A DNA stretch of 64,000 nt from Viridibacterium silvisoli (GCF_036017035.1 NZ_JAYXHS010000001.1:1054001-1118000), one strand, 5' to 3'; positions 44,533-53,202 are shown, counted from the stretch's first letter. The notes: a model not told the origin generated them from the letters alone. Program-made: numbers and translations.

Positions 44533-44543
44533 GGGGAGTGGCG

Positions 44544-45527
44544 ATGATCAGTGTGGCCAGCAATGCAGTGCCGATGTTTCCATCGCTCGTCGCCGACGAT
44601 GATCCGAGCGAGTTCGCGCAGGAGCTTGCTGCCGGCCTGCGTGCGCGGCCGCGCCAGGTCTCGCCCAAGTTCTTCTACGATGCGACCGGTTCCGCACTGT
44701 TTGACCAGATCTGCGAACTGCCCGAGTACTACCCGACGCGCACCGAGCTGGCCATCCTGCAAGAACATGCTGCCGACATGGCCGGGTTGATCGGCGCAAA
44801 CGCGGAAATCATCGAATACGGCGCTGGCGCCAGCCGCAAGGTACGCCTGCTGCTCGACGCACTCGAACGACCGCAGCGCTTCGTGCCGATCGACATTTCC
44901 GGCGAACACCTGCACGCCTCGGCGGCGGTATTGCGCGCGGATTACCCGGCGCTGGATGTGCGCCCCGTCGTCGCTGACTTCACGCGTCCGGTGGCCCTGC
45001 CGCCGCGCTTGCCGGGCCATGGCCGGCGTGTCGGCTTTTTCCCTGGCTCCAGCATCGGCAATTTCGATCCCGCCGAGGCGCGCCGCTTCCTGCGCCTGCT
45101 GGCGGGCCAGCTACGCGGTGGCGGCCTGCTCATCGGCACCGATCTCGTCAAAGACCCGCTCACCCTGCACGCTGCCTATAACGACGCGGCCGGCGTGACG
45201 GCCGCGTTCAACCGCAACCTGCTGGTGCGCGCCAATCGCGAACTGGACGCCGGTTTCAGGGTCAACGACTTTGCGCACTACGCTTTCTACAATCCGCAGC
45301 AGCAACGCATCGAGATGCACCTCGTCAGCCGCTGCGCACAGCAGGTGCGCATTGCCGATGAACGCTTTGACTTTGCTGCGGGTGACGCCATCCATACCGA
45401 GAACTCCTACAAGTTCACCGTGGAAGGCTTCCAGGCGCTTGCCGCCGAAGTCGGCTTCCGTGCGCGCGCTTCATGGTTCGACGCGCAGCGCTGGTTCTGT
45501 ATGCACTGGCTCGAAGCGCCTGCATGA
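44544..45527 (+). CDS. egtD: L-histidine N-alpha-methyltransferase EgtD
   Basis: A 327-residue SAM-dependent methyltransferase that makes hercynine, the first step of ergothioneine synthesis. Motifs include PKFFYDATGSALFDQICELPEYYPTRTE at the N terminus (split by the family's typical spacing), EYGAGASRKVRLLL (SAM site), FFPGSSIGNFDP and HTENSYKFTVEGF at the C terminus. The ATG follows AAGGGGAGTGGCG. It is 11 nt behind egtB, the common two-gene egtB-egtD arrangement. egtA, egtC and egtE are not in the window, as is usual outside actinobacteria. Confidence 0.95.
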   Translation: MISVASNAVPMFPSLVADDDPSEFAQELAAGLRARPRQVSPKFFYDATGSALFDQICELPEYYPTRTELAILQEHAADMAGLIGANAEIIEYGAGASRKVRLLLDALERPQRFVPIDISGEHLHASAAVLRADYPALDVRPVVADFTRPVALPPRLPGHGRRVGFFPGSSIGNFDPAEARRFLRLLAGQLRGGGLLIGTDLVKDPLTLHAAYNDAAGVTAAFNRNLLVRANRELDAGFRVNDFAHYAFYNPQQQRIEMHLVSRCAQQVRIADERFDFAAGDAIHTENSYKFTVEGFQALAAEVGFRARASWFDAQRWFCMHWLEAPA

Positions 45528-45590
45528 CGCCTCGGCCAATATGAATTGCGGATGAGAACAGCTGACCGGGCTGACTGAAAAGGATGCAAC

Positions 45591-45869
45591 ATGAAAGCAA
45601 TCTGGAACGGCGTCACCATTGCCGAAAGTGACGACCTCGTAACGATTGAAGGCAACTACTACTTTCCCGAGTCAGCGCTCAAGCGCGCCTTCGTCAGGAC
45701 CAGCGACAAGCACAGCCATTGCCCCTGGAAGGGCACGGCGAGCTACTACACCCTCGTCGTGGACGGCGTCGAAAACGCCGACGCCTGCTGGTACTACCCC
45801 GAGCCCTCGGAAGCAGCCGAACAGATCAAGGGTCGCGTGGCGTTCTGGAAGGGTGTGGAGGTGATGTAA
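45591..45869 (+). CDS. DUF427 family protein
   Basis: A 92-residue protein of the DUF427 family. The family motifs are complete: MKAIWNGVTIAESD at the start, VTIEGNYYFP, HCPWKGTASYYTL and the end WYYPEPSEAAEQIKGRVAFW. Homologues are single-domain cytoplasmic beta proteins of unknown function. It lies 63 nt after egtD in the same direction and could share its transcript. A short inverted repeat follows immediately. Confidence 0.92.
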   Translation: MKAIWNGVTIAESDDLVTIEGNYYFPESALKRAFVRTSDKHSHCPWKGTASYYTLVVDGVENADACWYYPEPSEAAEQIKGRVAFWKGVEVM

Positions 45870-45873
45870 GGTA

Positions 45874-45905
45874 GGGTGGGTTCGGAGCGAAGCGACAACC
45901 CACCA
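45874..45905. repeat. Short intergenic inverted repeat
   Basis: GGTGGGTT and AACCCACC frame a 14-nt loop containing CGGAGCGAAGCG. It is the kind of REP-like element found in many proteobacterial intergenic regions; only one clear copy is seen in this window. Confidence 0.65.
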
Positions 45906-45998
45906 AGTCGTTCGCCAACGACATCTAGGTCAGGCCGAATGCAGTGACAGCCCACACTTCTGTACTCGATGTCACGAGCTCCGACAACTTCACACCAA

Positions 45999-46373
45999 AT
46001 GAATACGACCGAACCACAATCTCCCCCAATGCGCGAAGTACTGGGAAACGCTCTTTGCTATTGGGAGCCTCGCCGTCTCATCTACAACAGCGTGTTGCTT
46101 CTCGTCGTTGCAGGTGCCTTTGCAGCAGGTTGGCCCGTGTCGAAGCGGGCGCTGCACACTGACTTCCTGCTTGTGATCTTTATCCTGGCGGTTCTCGCAA
46201 ACGTTGTTTATTGCGCCGCATATCTGCCGGACATCGTAGTTCAGCAATCTTCCATGCGAGAAGCCTGGCTACGATGGCGATGGGTGCTGTTGCTCGTCGG
46301 GATTCTTTTTGCCTCAGCCATCACATACCTGTGTGTCGCAGGAGTGTTCGGCCTTGTCGATGGCAACTGGTAA
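45999..46373 (+). CDS. Small inner-membrane protein of unknown function
   Basis: A 124-residue protein starting MNTTEPQSPPMREVLGNALC. It contains three membrane helices: about residues 30-45 (NSVLLLVVAGAFAAGW), 56-75 (FLLVIFILAVLANVVYCAAYL) and 95-115 (WVLLLVGILFASAITYLCVA). Arginines (WEPRR, LRWRW) lie near the ends of the helices. I do not recognise the family. The ATG at 45999 is preferred over the upstream one because it lies directly before the conserved-looking region; no strong ribosome-binding site is visible. It is convergent with the DUF1345 gene. Confidence 0.6.
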   Translation: MNTTEPQSPPMREVLGNALCYWEPRRLIYNSVLLLVVAGAFAAGWPVSKRALHTDFLLVIFILAVLANVVYCAAYLPDIVVQQSSMREAWLRWRWVLLLVGILFASAITYLCVAGVFGLVDGNW

Positions 46374-46420
46374 GCGCCTTGAAGTATCGGACCTCGAGGC
46401 GCCAATGAAATTACCGGCCC

Positions 46421-47134
46421 TCACAACATGCTCGCCGCAATATTGATCGTCAGCGCCAGCACCGAGGTGTTGAAGAAAAACGCCAGTACGCAATGCAGCG
46501 CGCCGATGCGGCGCATGCGTTGCGAGCTGAAGGACACATCGGCGGTCTGCCCGGACGTGCCGATGACGGCGGCGAAGTAGAGGAAGTCGCTGTAGTCGGG
46601 GTGTTTCGTGCCCGGAAAAACCAGTCCCCCATCGCGCTCGTTGGCCAGTGCCACGTAGAAGTCGTGCGCGTAATGCAGCGCGAACATGGTGTGGGTGAAA
46701 GCCCATGAGGCGACGATGGTGCAGGCCACCAGCGTGAGGTGCGCGGCCTTGTCGCCACCCGACAAGTCCTTCGCCGCCAGCAGGGCGACGACGATGGCAA
46801 CGAGGCTTGCAATGGCCGTGATGATGACGAGGATGAGCAGCAGCACCTTGCCTTCGTCTTCGCACTCGGCGCGGGCGCGCATGCTCTCGTGCGTGGAGCG
46901 CAGCATCATGATGGCGGCGAGCACGAGGTACAGCCAGGCGCTCACGTTCCAGCCGAGCAACACGCGCGTGATGGTTTCGTTCACGACGCTGCGCGGTATC
47001 AGCCAGGCGATCACCACGCCCACCAGCACCGAAGCGATCAGTCGTGGATGCAGATGCGCCTGCTGGGTCAGGAAGCCAGGGCAGCGCTTTGGCTGTGCGG
47101 GTGATGCGACCTGCGCGGGTGATTCCTTTGTCAT
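46421..47134 (-). CDS. DUF1345 family membrane protein
   Basis: A 237-residue membrane protein of the DUF1345 family. It has five or six helices, with the signature region RSTHESMRARAECEDEGK after the second helix and the segment GLVFPGTKHPDYSDFLYFAA typical of the family. Function is unknown. Its start overlaps the stop of the DUF2252 gene by four bases (ATGA-type), showing translational coupling. The ATG at 47134 is used because the upstream frame reads through the DUF2252 coding region. Confidence 0.85.
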   Translation of the reverse strand: MTKESPAQVASPAQPKRCPGFLTQQAHLHPRLIASVLVGVVIAWLIPRSVVNETITRVLLGWNVSAWLYLVLAAIMMLRSTHESMRARAECEDEGKVLLLILVIITAIASLVAIVVALLAAKDLSGGDKAAHLTLVACTIVASWAFTHTMFALHYAHDFYVALANERDGGLVFPGTKHPDYSDFLYFAAVIGTSGQTADVSFSSQRMRRIGALHCVLAFFFNTSVLALTINIAASML

Positions 47135-48354
47135 GCCTTCACTGCTCCCTTGTCGAAGGCCTTTGCATAGGCCTGCCAGTCCGTCTCGACCTGCGCTGCG
47201 CATTGTCGCGCCAGCGCCAGCAGTTGTTTGCGCCACGGCTTCTGCTGTGCGAAGGCGATGAGCGCATCCGTGCTCGCCGCGCCTTGACGACCGCAACTGC
47301 GCAGCTGTGCCCAGGCCACAGTCTGTGCCATCGTCGCAAGTAGTCTGCCGAGGCGCTTCGGTTTGCCACGGCAACGTTCCAGCTCGACACGATCCTGACC
47401 CGGCTGCAGGGCGCGCAGCACGAAGGAGGGCTCACGGCTCTTGCCGGCGCGCAGCGCATGGAGGAAGGCGACCGGCATGGCCTGCATGGCGCCCTGCAGG
47501 GCCACCACCCGTGCAGCTTCATTGCTCCATGCGGGCTGTGTATTGCCTAGCGCTGTAGCCAGCACGGAAGGGGTTGCCAGCTTGAGGTCGAGCAGGGCAT
47601 TGCTGCCGGGTGAGCCCGAGCCTCGAACCACGATGATGTAGCGCTCAAGCCCGAGGCTGGCATTGCCGCTGATGCGTCGTGCGATGTCGACGGGCTTGTA
47701 GAACGCCGGGTCCTGCTGGCTGGCGGCGAAGCTGGCCAGCAAGCCGCTGACGGCAACCTGCTGCGCCTTCGAGGCGGGCAGGGCCTTGATGCCGTCGCAG
47801 CGGATGCGCCGCCGACCTGCTCTCCGCTCGGTGCGGCTGTCGAGCATCTTCGCGACGGTGCGCGTGCGCAGATCATCGAGCAGATCGCGCACCAGCCCTT
47901 GCGCCGTGTCGCGCTCGACCCAGCGCGCCTTGCCGCTGGCGAGGGTGTCGGCGTAGGTAGCGATGAAGTGCTGCGCCATGTCTTCCGCGTCGGCAGGGCT
48001 CAGCGACAACGCATCGACAAGCACGAATAGATTGCTCAGCAGGCGCAGCGGGTCGTGCACCAGCGGCGCCAGCGCGGCTTCGTCGAAATCGTTGATGTCG
48101 AAGTACGCCAACCCGTTGTCGCCGACGTAGCTGCCGAAATTCTCCAGGTGCATGTCGCCGCAGCTCCATGCGAGTGGCGCGCTGTCGAGCAGCGCGTGAC
48201 CGGGCAGGCAGTCCATGTAGCGATGGCAGGTGCCGCGCAGGAAGCCATGCGCGTCCCTGCGTAGCGCGGCGAACTTCATCGCCAGCCGCTCCGGGTCGCG
48301 CCCGGCGTTGTAATTCAAGATGGCGCTGACGACGTCTTCCCCGCGCTGTTTCAT
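47131..48354 (-). CDS. DUF2252 family protein
   Basis: A 407-residue protein of the DUF2252 family, which has a remote aminoglycoside-phosphotransferase-like fold. Characteristic segments are FLRGTCHRYMDC, WSCGDMHLENFGSY, FDINDFDEAALAPLVHDPLRL and RVGSPG-like RGSGSPGSNAL. The GDxHxxNFG and FDxNDFD motifs correspond to the catalytic and metal-binding loops of kinase-like folds. I start at the ATG at 48354, with GGGAG upstream; longer starts run over the divergent yidH-like gene's leader. It is coupled to the DUF1345 gene. Substrate is unknown. Confidence 0.85.
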   Translation of the reverse strand: MKQRGEDVVSAILNYNAGRDPERLAMKFAALRRDAHGFLRGTCHRYMDCLPGHALLDSAPLAWSCGDMHLENFGSYVGDNGLAYFDINDFDEAALAPLVHDPLRLLSNLFVLVDALSLSPADAEDMAQHFIATYADTLASGKARWVERDTAQGLVRDLLDDLRTRTVAKMLDSRTERRAGRRRIRCDGIKALPASKAQQVAVSGLLASFAASQQDPAFYKPVDIARRISGNASLGLERYIIVVRGSGSPGSNALLDLKLATPSVLATALGNTQPAWSNEAARVVALQGAMQAMPVAFLHALRAGKSREPSFVLRALQPGQDRVELERCRGKPKRLGRLLATMAQTVAWAQLRSCGRQGAASTDALIAFAQQKPWRKQLLALARQCAAQVETDWQAYAKAFDKGAVKA

Positions 48355-48514
48355 CGATGCTCCCCGGCCGGTCCCGTTGCTTTGCCCCATTCTCCCTGCA
48401 TTCGCGCTGCGGCGGGTGGCGGCGATCCCGAACTGCAAGACGGGGCGCGGGTCGCCATGCAGGCTTCGGCGTACAGTGCTCGCTTCGGCCAGCCCTGCAG
48501 CGAGGTGATTCCGC

Positions 48515-48886
48515 ATGTCCTATCTCGACGACCCACGTGTGTTCTTCGCGGCCGAGCGCACCTTGCTGGCCTGGCAGCGCACTGCGATCGCCCTCATCGG
48601 CCTCGGTTTCGTGGTCGAGCGCTTCGGCCTGTTCATCCGCATCCAGTCCGGCGGCGCACAACTGCCGGCCGGCCATGCTCACGTCTCGCTGTTCTTCGGC
48701 GTGCTGTTCCTGCTCATCGGCGCGGCTGTCGCCCTCATCTCCACCTGGCAATTCCGCCGCTTCCTGCGCGAACTCAGCGCCGCCGAGATCCCGCGCGGGC
48801 AACTCGTCTGGGCCGGCCCGATGATCAACATGCTGCTTGCCGCGAGCGCGGTGGCAATGGCGATCTGGTTCGTGTTGTCCGCCTGA
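48515..48886 (+). CDS. YidH-like DUF202 membrane protein
   Basis: A 123-residue membrane protein of the DUF202/YidH family. The family signature is at the N terminus: YLDDPRVFFAAERTLLAWQRTAIALIG. Three helices follow (about residues 24-42, 62-82 and 98-120). YidH-type proteins are uncharacterised inner-membrane proteins, sometimes paired with DUF1345-like or stress genes. It is divergent from the DUF2252 gene with about 160 nt between. Confidence 0.88.
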   Translation: MSYLDDPRVFFAAERTLLAWQRTAIALIGLGFVVERFGLFIRIQSGGAQLPAGHAHVSLFFGVLFLLIGAAVALISTWQFRRFLRELSAAEIPRGQLVWAGPMINMLLAASAVAMAIWFVLSA

Positions 48887-48900
48887 TCGACCCGAATCAA

Positions 48901-48918
48901 GTGTACAGATCTGTACAC
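48901..48918. promoter_or_regulatory. Perfect 18-bp palindrome, candidate GntR operator
   Basis: GTGTACAGATCTGTACAC is a perfect palindrome in the gap before the GntR gene. HutC-type regulators bind similar GT-N-TA-centred repeats. It lies 183 nt before the preferred GntR start, and binding is inferred. Confidence 0.55.
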
Positions 48919-49041
48919 CAAGGCAACACAAGTGCTTTGAAATCAGCACTTGAAAAGCTGGGCAGCATCGGCCCGATGCGCGCATAGCCATAGCTGGCAA
49001 GGGTTTCCGGCCGATCCGGGCAAATGGCACAGGCTTTGCAA

Positions 49042-49071
49042 TGACTCGTCATGACAAGTCGTCACGAGTCA
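49042..49071. promoter_or_regulatory. Quasi-palindrome upstream of the GntR gene
   Basis: TGACTCGT (49042-49049) and ACGAGTCA (49064-49071) flank a partly symmetric core with GAC and GTC. It covers the first alternative ATG (49051) and lies just before the preferred start, a place suited to autoregulation. Confidence 0.5.
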
Positions 49072-49083
49072 AGCCAAGCTGCC

Positions 49084-49911
49084 ATGTCGCTCTCTGCCAC
49101 ACCCTATCTTGATACCACGCCAGCCACGCCGGAGCTGGGCGTCACGCGTCTGTCGCCGCAGCCGATGTATGCGCAGATCCGCAACGAGCTGCGCGCGCGC
49201 ATCCTCGACGGTCGCTACACGCCGCACGAGCGCTTGCCTTCCGAGAACGAGCTGATCGCGCTATTCGGCGTGAGCCGTATCACCGTGCGCCAGGCGCTCG
49301 GCGATCTGCAGCGCGAGGGCTTGCTGTTCAAGGTGCACGGCAAGGGCACTTATGTTTCCAAGCCGAAGACTTCGCAGGAGCTGGCACAGCTCGAGGGCTT
49401 TGCCGAGGCCATGGGCAAGCGCGGCTTCGAGACCTTCAATCGCGTCGTGTCGCAACGTGAGCTGGCGGCCGACGACAAGGTCGCGCACCACCTGCAGCTG
49501 CCTATCGGCACGCAGGTCATCGAGATCCGCCGTGTGCGCTTCCTCAATCGCGAGCCGATCTCGCTCGACATCAGCTACTTCCCGCATGCCATTGGCAAAC
49601 GCCTGTGCGCGGCCGACCTTGCCAACCGCGACATCTTCGCGCTGCTGGAGAACGAACTCGGCATTGCGCTCGGCCGTGCCGAACTGGAGATCGGCGCCAT
49701 GCTCGCCGACGACACGCTGGCCGGCCTGCTACAGGTTGCGGAGGGCGCGCCCATCTTGCGCATGGAGCGCCTGACGTACGGCGCCGACGGCCAGCCCATC
49801 GACTACGAATACCTCCATTACCGCGCGGATGCCTTCCAGTACCGCTTGCGAGTCAACAGAGATGCAGAGCGCAATACACAAGAACACAATTTCCCCGGAG
49901 ATGTTGAATGA
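49084..49911 (+). CDS. GntR-family (HutC/UTRA) transcriptional regulator
   Basis: A 275-residue regulator with an N-terminal winged helix (PMYAQIRNELRARI, LPSENELIALFGVSRITVRQ, GLLFKVHGKGTYV; about residues 18-88) and a C-terminal UTRA ligand domain (about 105-245, with IRRVRFLNREPISLDISYFP and RMERLTYGADGQPI). HutC-type proteins are usually repressors released by a pathway metabolite. The start at 49084 avoids the palindrome; the ATG at 49051 would add 11 residues. The stop overlaps the flavoprotein start (ATGA), so regulator and enzyme genes form one operon. Confidence 0.9.
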   Translation: MSLSATPYLDTTPATPELGVTRLSPQPMYAQIRNELRARILDGRYTPHERLPSENELIALFGVSRITVRQALGDLQREGLLFKVHGKGTYVSKPKTSQELAQLEGFAEAMGKRGFETFNRVVSQRELAADDKVAHHLQLPIGTQVIEIRRVRFLNREPISLDISYFPHAIGKRLCAADLANRDIFALLENELGIALGRAELEIGAMLADDTLAGLLQVAEGAPILRMERLTYGADGQPIDYEYLHYRADAFQYRLRVNRDAERNTQEHNFPGDVE

Positions 49912-51650
49912 ATACGATCGAACACGAAGTTGACGTGCTGGTAGTTGGCGGCGGCACGGCCGGGCCGATGGCCGCGGTGAAAGCCAAGGAGCGCAACCCG
50001 CGGCTCAAGGTGATGCTGCTGGAGAAGGCCAACGTCAAGCGCAGCGGCGCCATCTCCATGGGCATGGACGGCCTCAACAACGCCGTCGTACCCGGCTTCG
50101 CTACGCCCGAGCAATACGTCAAGGAAATCACCACCGCCAACGATGGCGTGGTGAACCAGGCGACGGTGTATGCGTATGCGCAGAACAGCTACCGCGTCAT
50201 CCAGGAGCTGGATCGCTGGGGCGTGAAGTTCGAGAAGGACGAGACTGGCGACTATGCCATGCGCAAGGTGCACCACATCGGCACCTACGTGCTGCCGATG
50301 CCGGAAGGTCACCACATGAAGAAGGTGCTTTACCGCCAGCTCAAGCAGAAGCGCGTCGAGGTCACCAACCGCGTCATCGCCACGCGCGTACTGCTCGACG
50401 AGAACGGCGCGGCGGCCGGCGTAATGGGCTTCGATTGCCGCAGCGGCGACTTTGTCGTAATCCGCGCCAAGGCCGTGATTCTTTCCTGCGGCGCTGCCGG
50501 CCGCCTCGGCCTGCCGACATCCGGCTACCTGTTCGGCACTTACGAAAACCCGACCAATGCGGGCGACGGCTACGCCATGGCGTATCACGCTGGCGCCGAG
50601 CTGGCCAACCTCGAGTGCTTCCAGATCAACCCGCTGATCAAGGACTACAACGGCCCGTCCTGCGCCTACGTCACCGGCCCGTTCGGCGGCTATACCGCCA
50701 ACAACAAGGGCGAACGCTTTATCGAGTGCGACTACTGGTCGGGCCAGATGATGATGGAGTTCTACAACGAACTTTCCAGCGGCAACGGCCCCGTCTTCCT
50801 CAAGATGAACCACCTCGCCGAAGAGACGATCGCGACGATCGAGAACATCCTGCACACCAACGAACGCCCGAGTCGCGGCCGCTTCCATGAAGGGCGCGGC
50901 ACGGACTACCGCGAGAAGATGGTCGAGATGCATATCTCCGAGATCGGCTTCTGCTCAGGCCACAGCGCCTCCGGCGTGTGGGTGAACGAGAAGGGCGAGA
51001 CTTCGGTGAAGGGTTTGTACTCGGCGGGTGACATGGCGGCCGTGCCGCACAACTACATGCTGGGAGCATTCACCTACGGCTGGTTCTGCGGCGAGAACTC
51101 GGCGGACTACATTGCAGAGACCTACCCGGATGGCGCCGCGCCGGTCATCCCGCAAGCGCAGATCGACGCTGAATACGCCCGCGTGCGCGCACCGCTGGAT
51201 CGCAAGGACGGCCTGCCGCCCGCACAGGTCGAATACAAGCTGCGTCGCCTGGTGAACGACTACCTGCAGCCGCCGAAGGTCACACGCAAGATGGAGATTG
51301 GCCTCGAGCGCATCCAGCAAGTGCGTGCCGATCTGGAATACATGCAGGCCAACAACCCGCACGAGCTGCTGCGCGCCATGGAGGTCTACCACATCGCCGA
51401 CTGCGCCGAGATGGCTGCGCGCGCCTCGTTGTTCCGCAAGGAAAGCCGCTGGGGCCTGTATCACTACCGCGTCGACTATCCGCAGAAGAACGACGCTGAA
51501 TGGTTCGTGCACTGCCATCTGAAGAAAGGCGCGAACGGCGAGATGGAACATCTCAAGCGCGAGATCGAACCTTACGTCGTCGAACTGGATGACAGCGAGA
51601 AGACTGCCTACGAAAGGCTGCGCGTGAAGCGTGAGCCGGTTGCGGCGTGA
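49908..51650 (+). CDS. AprA-like FAD flavoprotein (fumarate reductase/APS reductase superfamily)
   Basis: A 580-residue FAD-binding oxidoreductase of the succinate dehydrogenase/fumarate reductase/adenylylsulfate reductase superfamily. The FAD motif is DVLVVGGGTAGPMAAVKAKE (about residue 8), followed by EKANVKRSGAISMGMDGLNN and a second nucleotide segment GLYSAGDMAAVPHNYMLGAF. The substrate-side loop and long C-terminal helical domain (ERLRVKREP end) resemble AprA more than FrdA. A dedicated ferredoxin follows, as AprB follows AprA. No sat, aprM or dsr genes are present, so dissimilatory sulfur oxidation is not implied. The substrate is unknown. It overlaps gntR by four bases. Confidence 0.78.
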   Translation: MNTIEHEVDVLVVGGGTAGPMAAVKAKERNPRLKVMLLEKANVKRSGAISMGMDGLNNAVVPGFATPEQYVKEITTANDGVVNQATVYAYAQNSYRVIQELDRWGVKFEKDETGDYAMRKVHHIGTYVLPMPEGHHMKKVLYRQLKQKRVEVTNRVIATRVLLDENGAAAGVMGFDCRSGDFVVIRAKAVILSCGAAGRLGLPTSGYLFGTYENPTNAGDGYAMAYHAGAELANLECFQINPLIKDYNGPSCAYVTGPFGGYTANNKGERFIECDYWSGQMMMEFYNELSSGNGPVFLKMNHLAEETIATIENILHTNERPSRGRFHEGRGTDYREKMVEMHISEIGFCSGHSASGVWVNEKGETSVKGLYSAGDMAAVPHNYMLGAFTYGWFCGENSADYIAETYPDGAAPVIPQAQIDAEYARVRAPLDRKDGLPPAQVEYKLRRLVNDYLQPPKVTRKMEIGLERIQQVRADLEYMQANNPHELLRAMEVYHIADCAEMAARASLFRKESRWGLYHYRVDYPQKNDAEWFVHCHLKKGANGEMEHLKREIEPYVVELDDSEKTAYERLRVKREPVAA

Positions 51651-51674
51651 GCTGCTACCGAGCAACCACCGGCA

Positions 51675-51820
51675 CGTTGCAGTCCCCTCTACCGCTTGCG
51701 GGAGAGGGTGGCCCGTCAGGGCCGGGTGAGGGTAACGGTGGATGTCAACGAACGTAGCTTTGCCCTCACCCGCCTCTGTCGAGGCACCCTCTCCCACGCC
51801 TGGGAGAGGGAACTGCAACG
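51675..51820. repeat. Nested inverted repeat between flavoprotein and ferredoxin genes
   Basis: An outer pair (16-nt arms at 51675-51690 and 51805-51820, one mismatch) encloses inner GAGAGGG/CCCTCTC and GGGTGAGGG/CCCTCACCC pairs. It is a compound REP-like element inside an operon. A related hairpin follows the ferredoxin gene. Confidence 0.75.
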
Positions 51821-51868
51821 CAAGTGCCTTACTGAACCAGCATCCCCGAATCCGATAGAGAACAAACC

Positions 51869-52102
51869 ATGCCACTAGCCGCCACACTTTCCAGCGTCCC
51901 CGTCGTCATCGACGAAGAGAAATGCATCGCACATAAAGGTTGCACCGTCTGCGTAGACGTATGCCCGCTCGACGTCCTCGCCATCGACATGCTCAAAGGC
52001 AAGGCCTTCATGAAATACGACGAATGCTGGTACTGCATGCCTTGCGAGACGGACTGCCCGACGGATGCGGTGAAAGTCAGCATTCCGTATTTGTTGAGAT
52101 GA
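51869..52102 (+). CDS. AprB-like ferredoxin, two [4Fe-4S] clusters
   Basis: A 77-residue ferredoxin. Cluster motifs are CIAHKGCTVCVDVCP (Cys with spacing 5, 2, 3) and CWYCMPCETDCP (spacing 2, 2, 3), so eight cysteines can hold two [4Fe-4S] clusters. The irregular first motif and the Trp next to the second (ECWYC) resemble the N-terminal part of AprB. It lies 218 nt behind the flavoprotein in the same direction, with a repeat element between. It most likely carries electrons to or from the flavoprotein. Confidence 0.85.
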   Translation: MPLAATLSSVPVVIDEEKCIAHKGCTVCVDVCPLDVLAIDMLKGKAFMKYDECWYCMPCETDCPTDAVKVSIPYLLR

Positions 52103-52133
52103 GAGACCGGTGATCGCAAGCCAGCGACATGCA

Positions 52134-52166
52134 GCCGTTCCTTCTCCCTGAGGGAGAGGGAACGGC
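52134..52166. repeat. Hairpin repeat after the ferredoxin gene
   Basis: Two 16-nt arms (52134-52149 and 52151-52166, one mismatch) are separated by a single base. The core CTCCCT/AGGGAG is the same as in the repeat at 51675-51820. Confidence 0.7.
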
Positions 52167-52233
52167 AAACAGAGCGCCTTGCTTGCGCGCGTGTCCTCTG
52201 AATGACGAACTGAAGAATCAAAGTGAGAACAAC

Positions 52234-53202
52234 ATGACCAATCCCTTTACCGAAGCCAACTCCCTGCGCGCCCGCCTCGCCGACCCCGACGCCGAAGTCC
52301 GTCGCGTCGCTGTCCTCGACCTGCCCTACAGCGACGACGACGATTACATCGAACTCCTTACCGCAGCCCTCGCAGACGAAGCCGCCAGCGTGCGCGCCGA
52401 AGCTGCCCACGCCCTCGAAGGCGTTGAGGAGGAGGAAGTCGTCTCGGCCCTCGTGCCCATGCTCAAGGACACGGACAGCGCCGTGCGTGAAGCCGTCGCC
52501 AAGACGCTCGCCGAACTCAAGGAGCCGCGCTGGGGCCATCTGCTGCTCGGCATGGCCAACGACACCGAAGCCAGCGTGCAGGCCGCCGCATTACGTGCCT
52601 TGCGCGCGCTCAAGGTAGACGCCGCCTACGAGCCCGCCCTCAGCGCCAGTACGTCAGCAGACGCATCAGTCCGCCGCGAGGCCGTCGGCGTGCTCGCTTA
52701 CCTGCGCAAAGCTACTGCACTGCCGACGCTCACCCGCATCGCCACGCAAGACGCCGAAGCCGATGTGCGCAAGGTCGCCGTTGGCGCACTCGGTTTCGCC
52801 GAACAAGCCAATGTGCAGGAAGTCGTGCCTGCCCTCGAAGCTGCGCTCCAGGACAGCGCCTGGCTGGTGCGTGAGGAAGCCGCCCACACCCTCGGCAAGC
52901 TCAAGCTCGTCAGCGCTGCCGGCAAGCTCGCCGAAGCGATGAACGACGACTACTGGCAGGTGCGTGTCGCCAGTGCGCGTGCGCTCGGCAAGATGAAAGC
53001 CCTCGATGCACTGCATGTACTCGTCGACGCCCTCGCGCACACCGTCAGCAACCTGCGCAAGGAAGCCGCCGTGGCGCTTGGCGAACTCGGCGATGCGCGT
53101 GCCGTACCCGCGCTCGAAGTTGCGGCCAACGACCCCGACCCCGATGTGCGCAAGCTCTCGCGTATCGCGCTCGGCCGACTCGTCGCAGCACAGAACGCAT
53201 GA
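52234..53202 (+). CDS. HEAT-repeat (PBS-lyase-type) protein
   Basis: A 322-residue soluble solenoid built from about ten HEAT-like repeats of around 31 residues with the pattern D-x-x-V-R-x-x-A-x-x-A-L (for example DPDAEVRRVAVLDL, DTDSAVREAVAKTL, DAEADVRKVAVGAL, DPDPDVRKLSRIAL). Such proteins act as scaffolds or as helpers in cofactor and protein assembly. The last repeats end right at the C terminus, so no other domain is present. It starts 131 nt after the ferredoxin gene, and its stop overlaps the DUF971 start by four bases. In this context an assembly or docking role for the flavoprotein-ferredoxin pair is an inference. Confidence 0.9.
   Translation: MTNPFTEANSLRARLADPDAEVRRVAVLDLPYSDDDDYIELLTAALADEAASVRAEAAHALEGVEEEEVVSALVPMLKDTDSAVREAVAKTLAELKEPRWGHLLLGMANDTEASVQAAALRALRALKVDAAYEPALSASTSADASVRREAVGVLAYLRKATALPTLTRIATQDAEADVRKVAVGALGFAEQANVQEVVPALEAALQDSAWLVREEAAHTLGKLKLVSAAGKLAEAMNDDYWQVRVASARALGKMKALDALHVLVDALAHTVSNLRKEAAVALGELGDARAVPALEVAANDPDPDVRKLSRIALGRLVAAQNA

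Noticed and set aside
49908..52102. Dissimilatory adenylylsulfate reductase (aprBA)
   Set aside because: The ferredoxin is far shorter than AprB, and sat, aprM and dsr genes are missing; only superfamily similarity is claimed.
52134..52166. Rho-independent terminator after the ferredoxin gene
   Set aside because: The stem is strong but no T run follows, and its core is shared with the neighbouring repeat; called a repeat instead.
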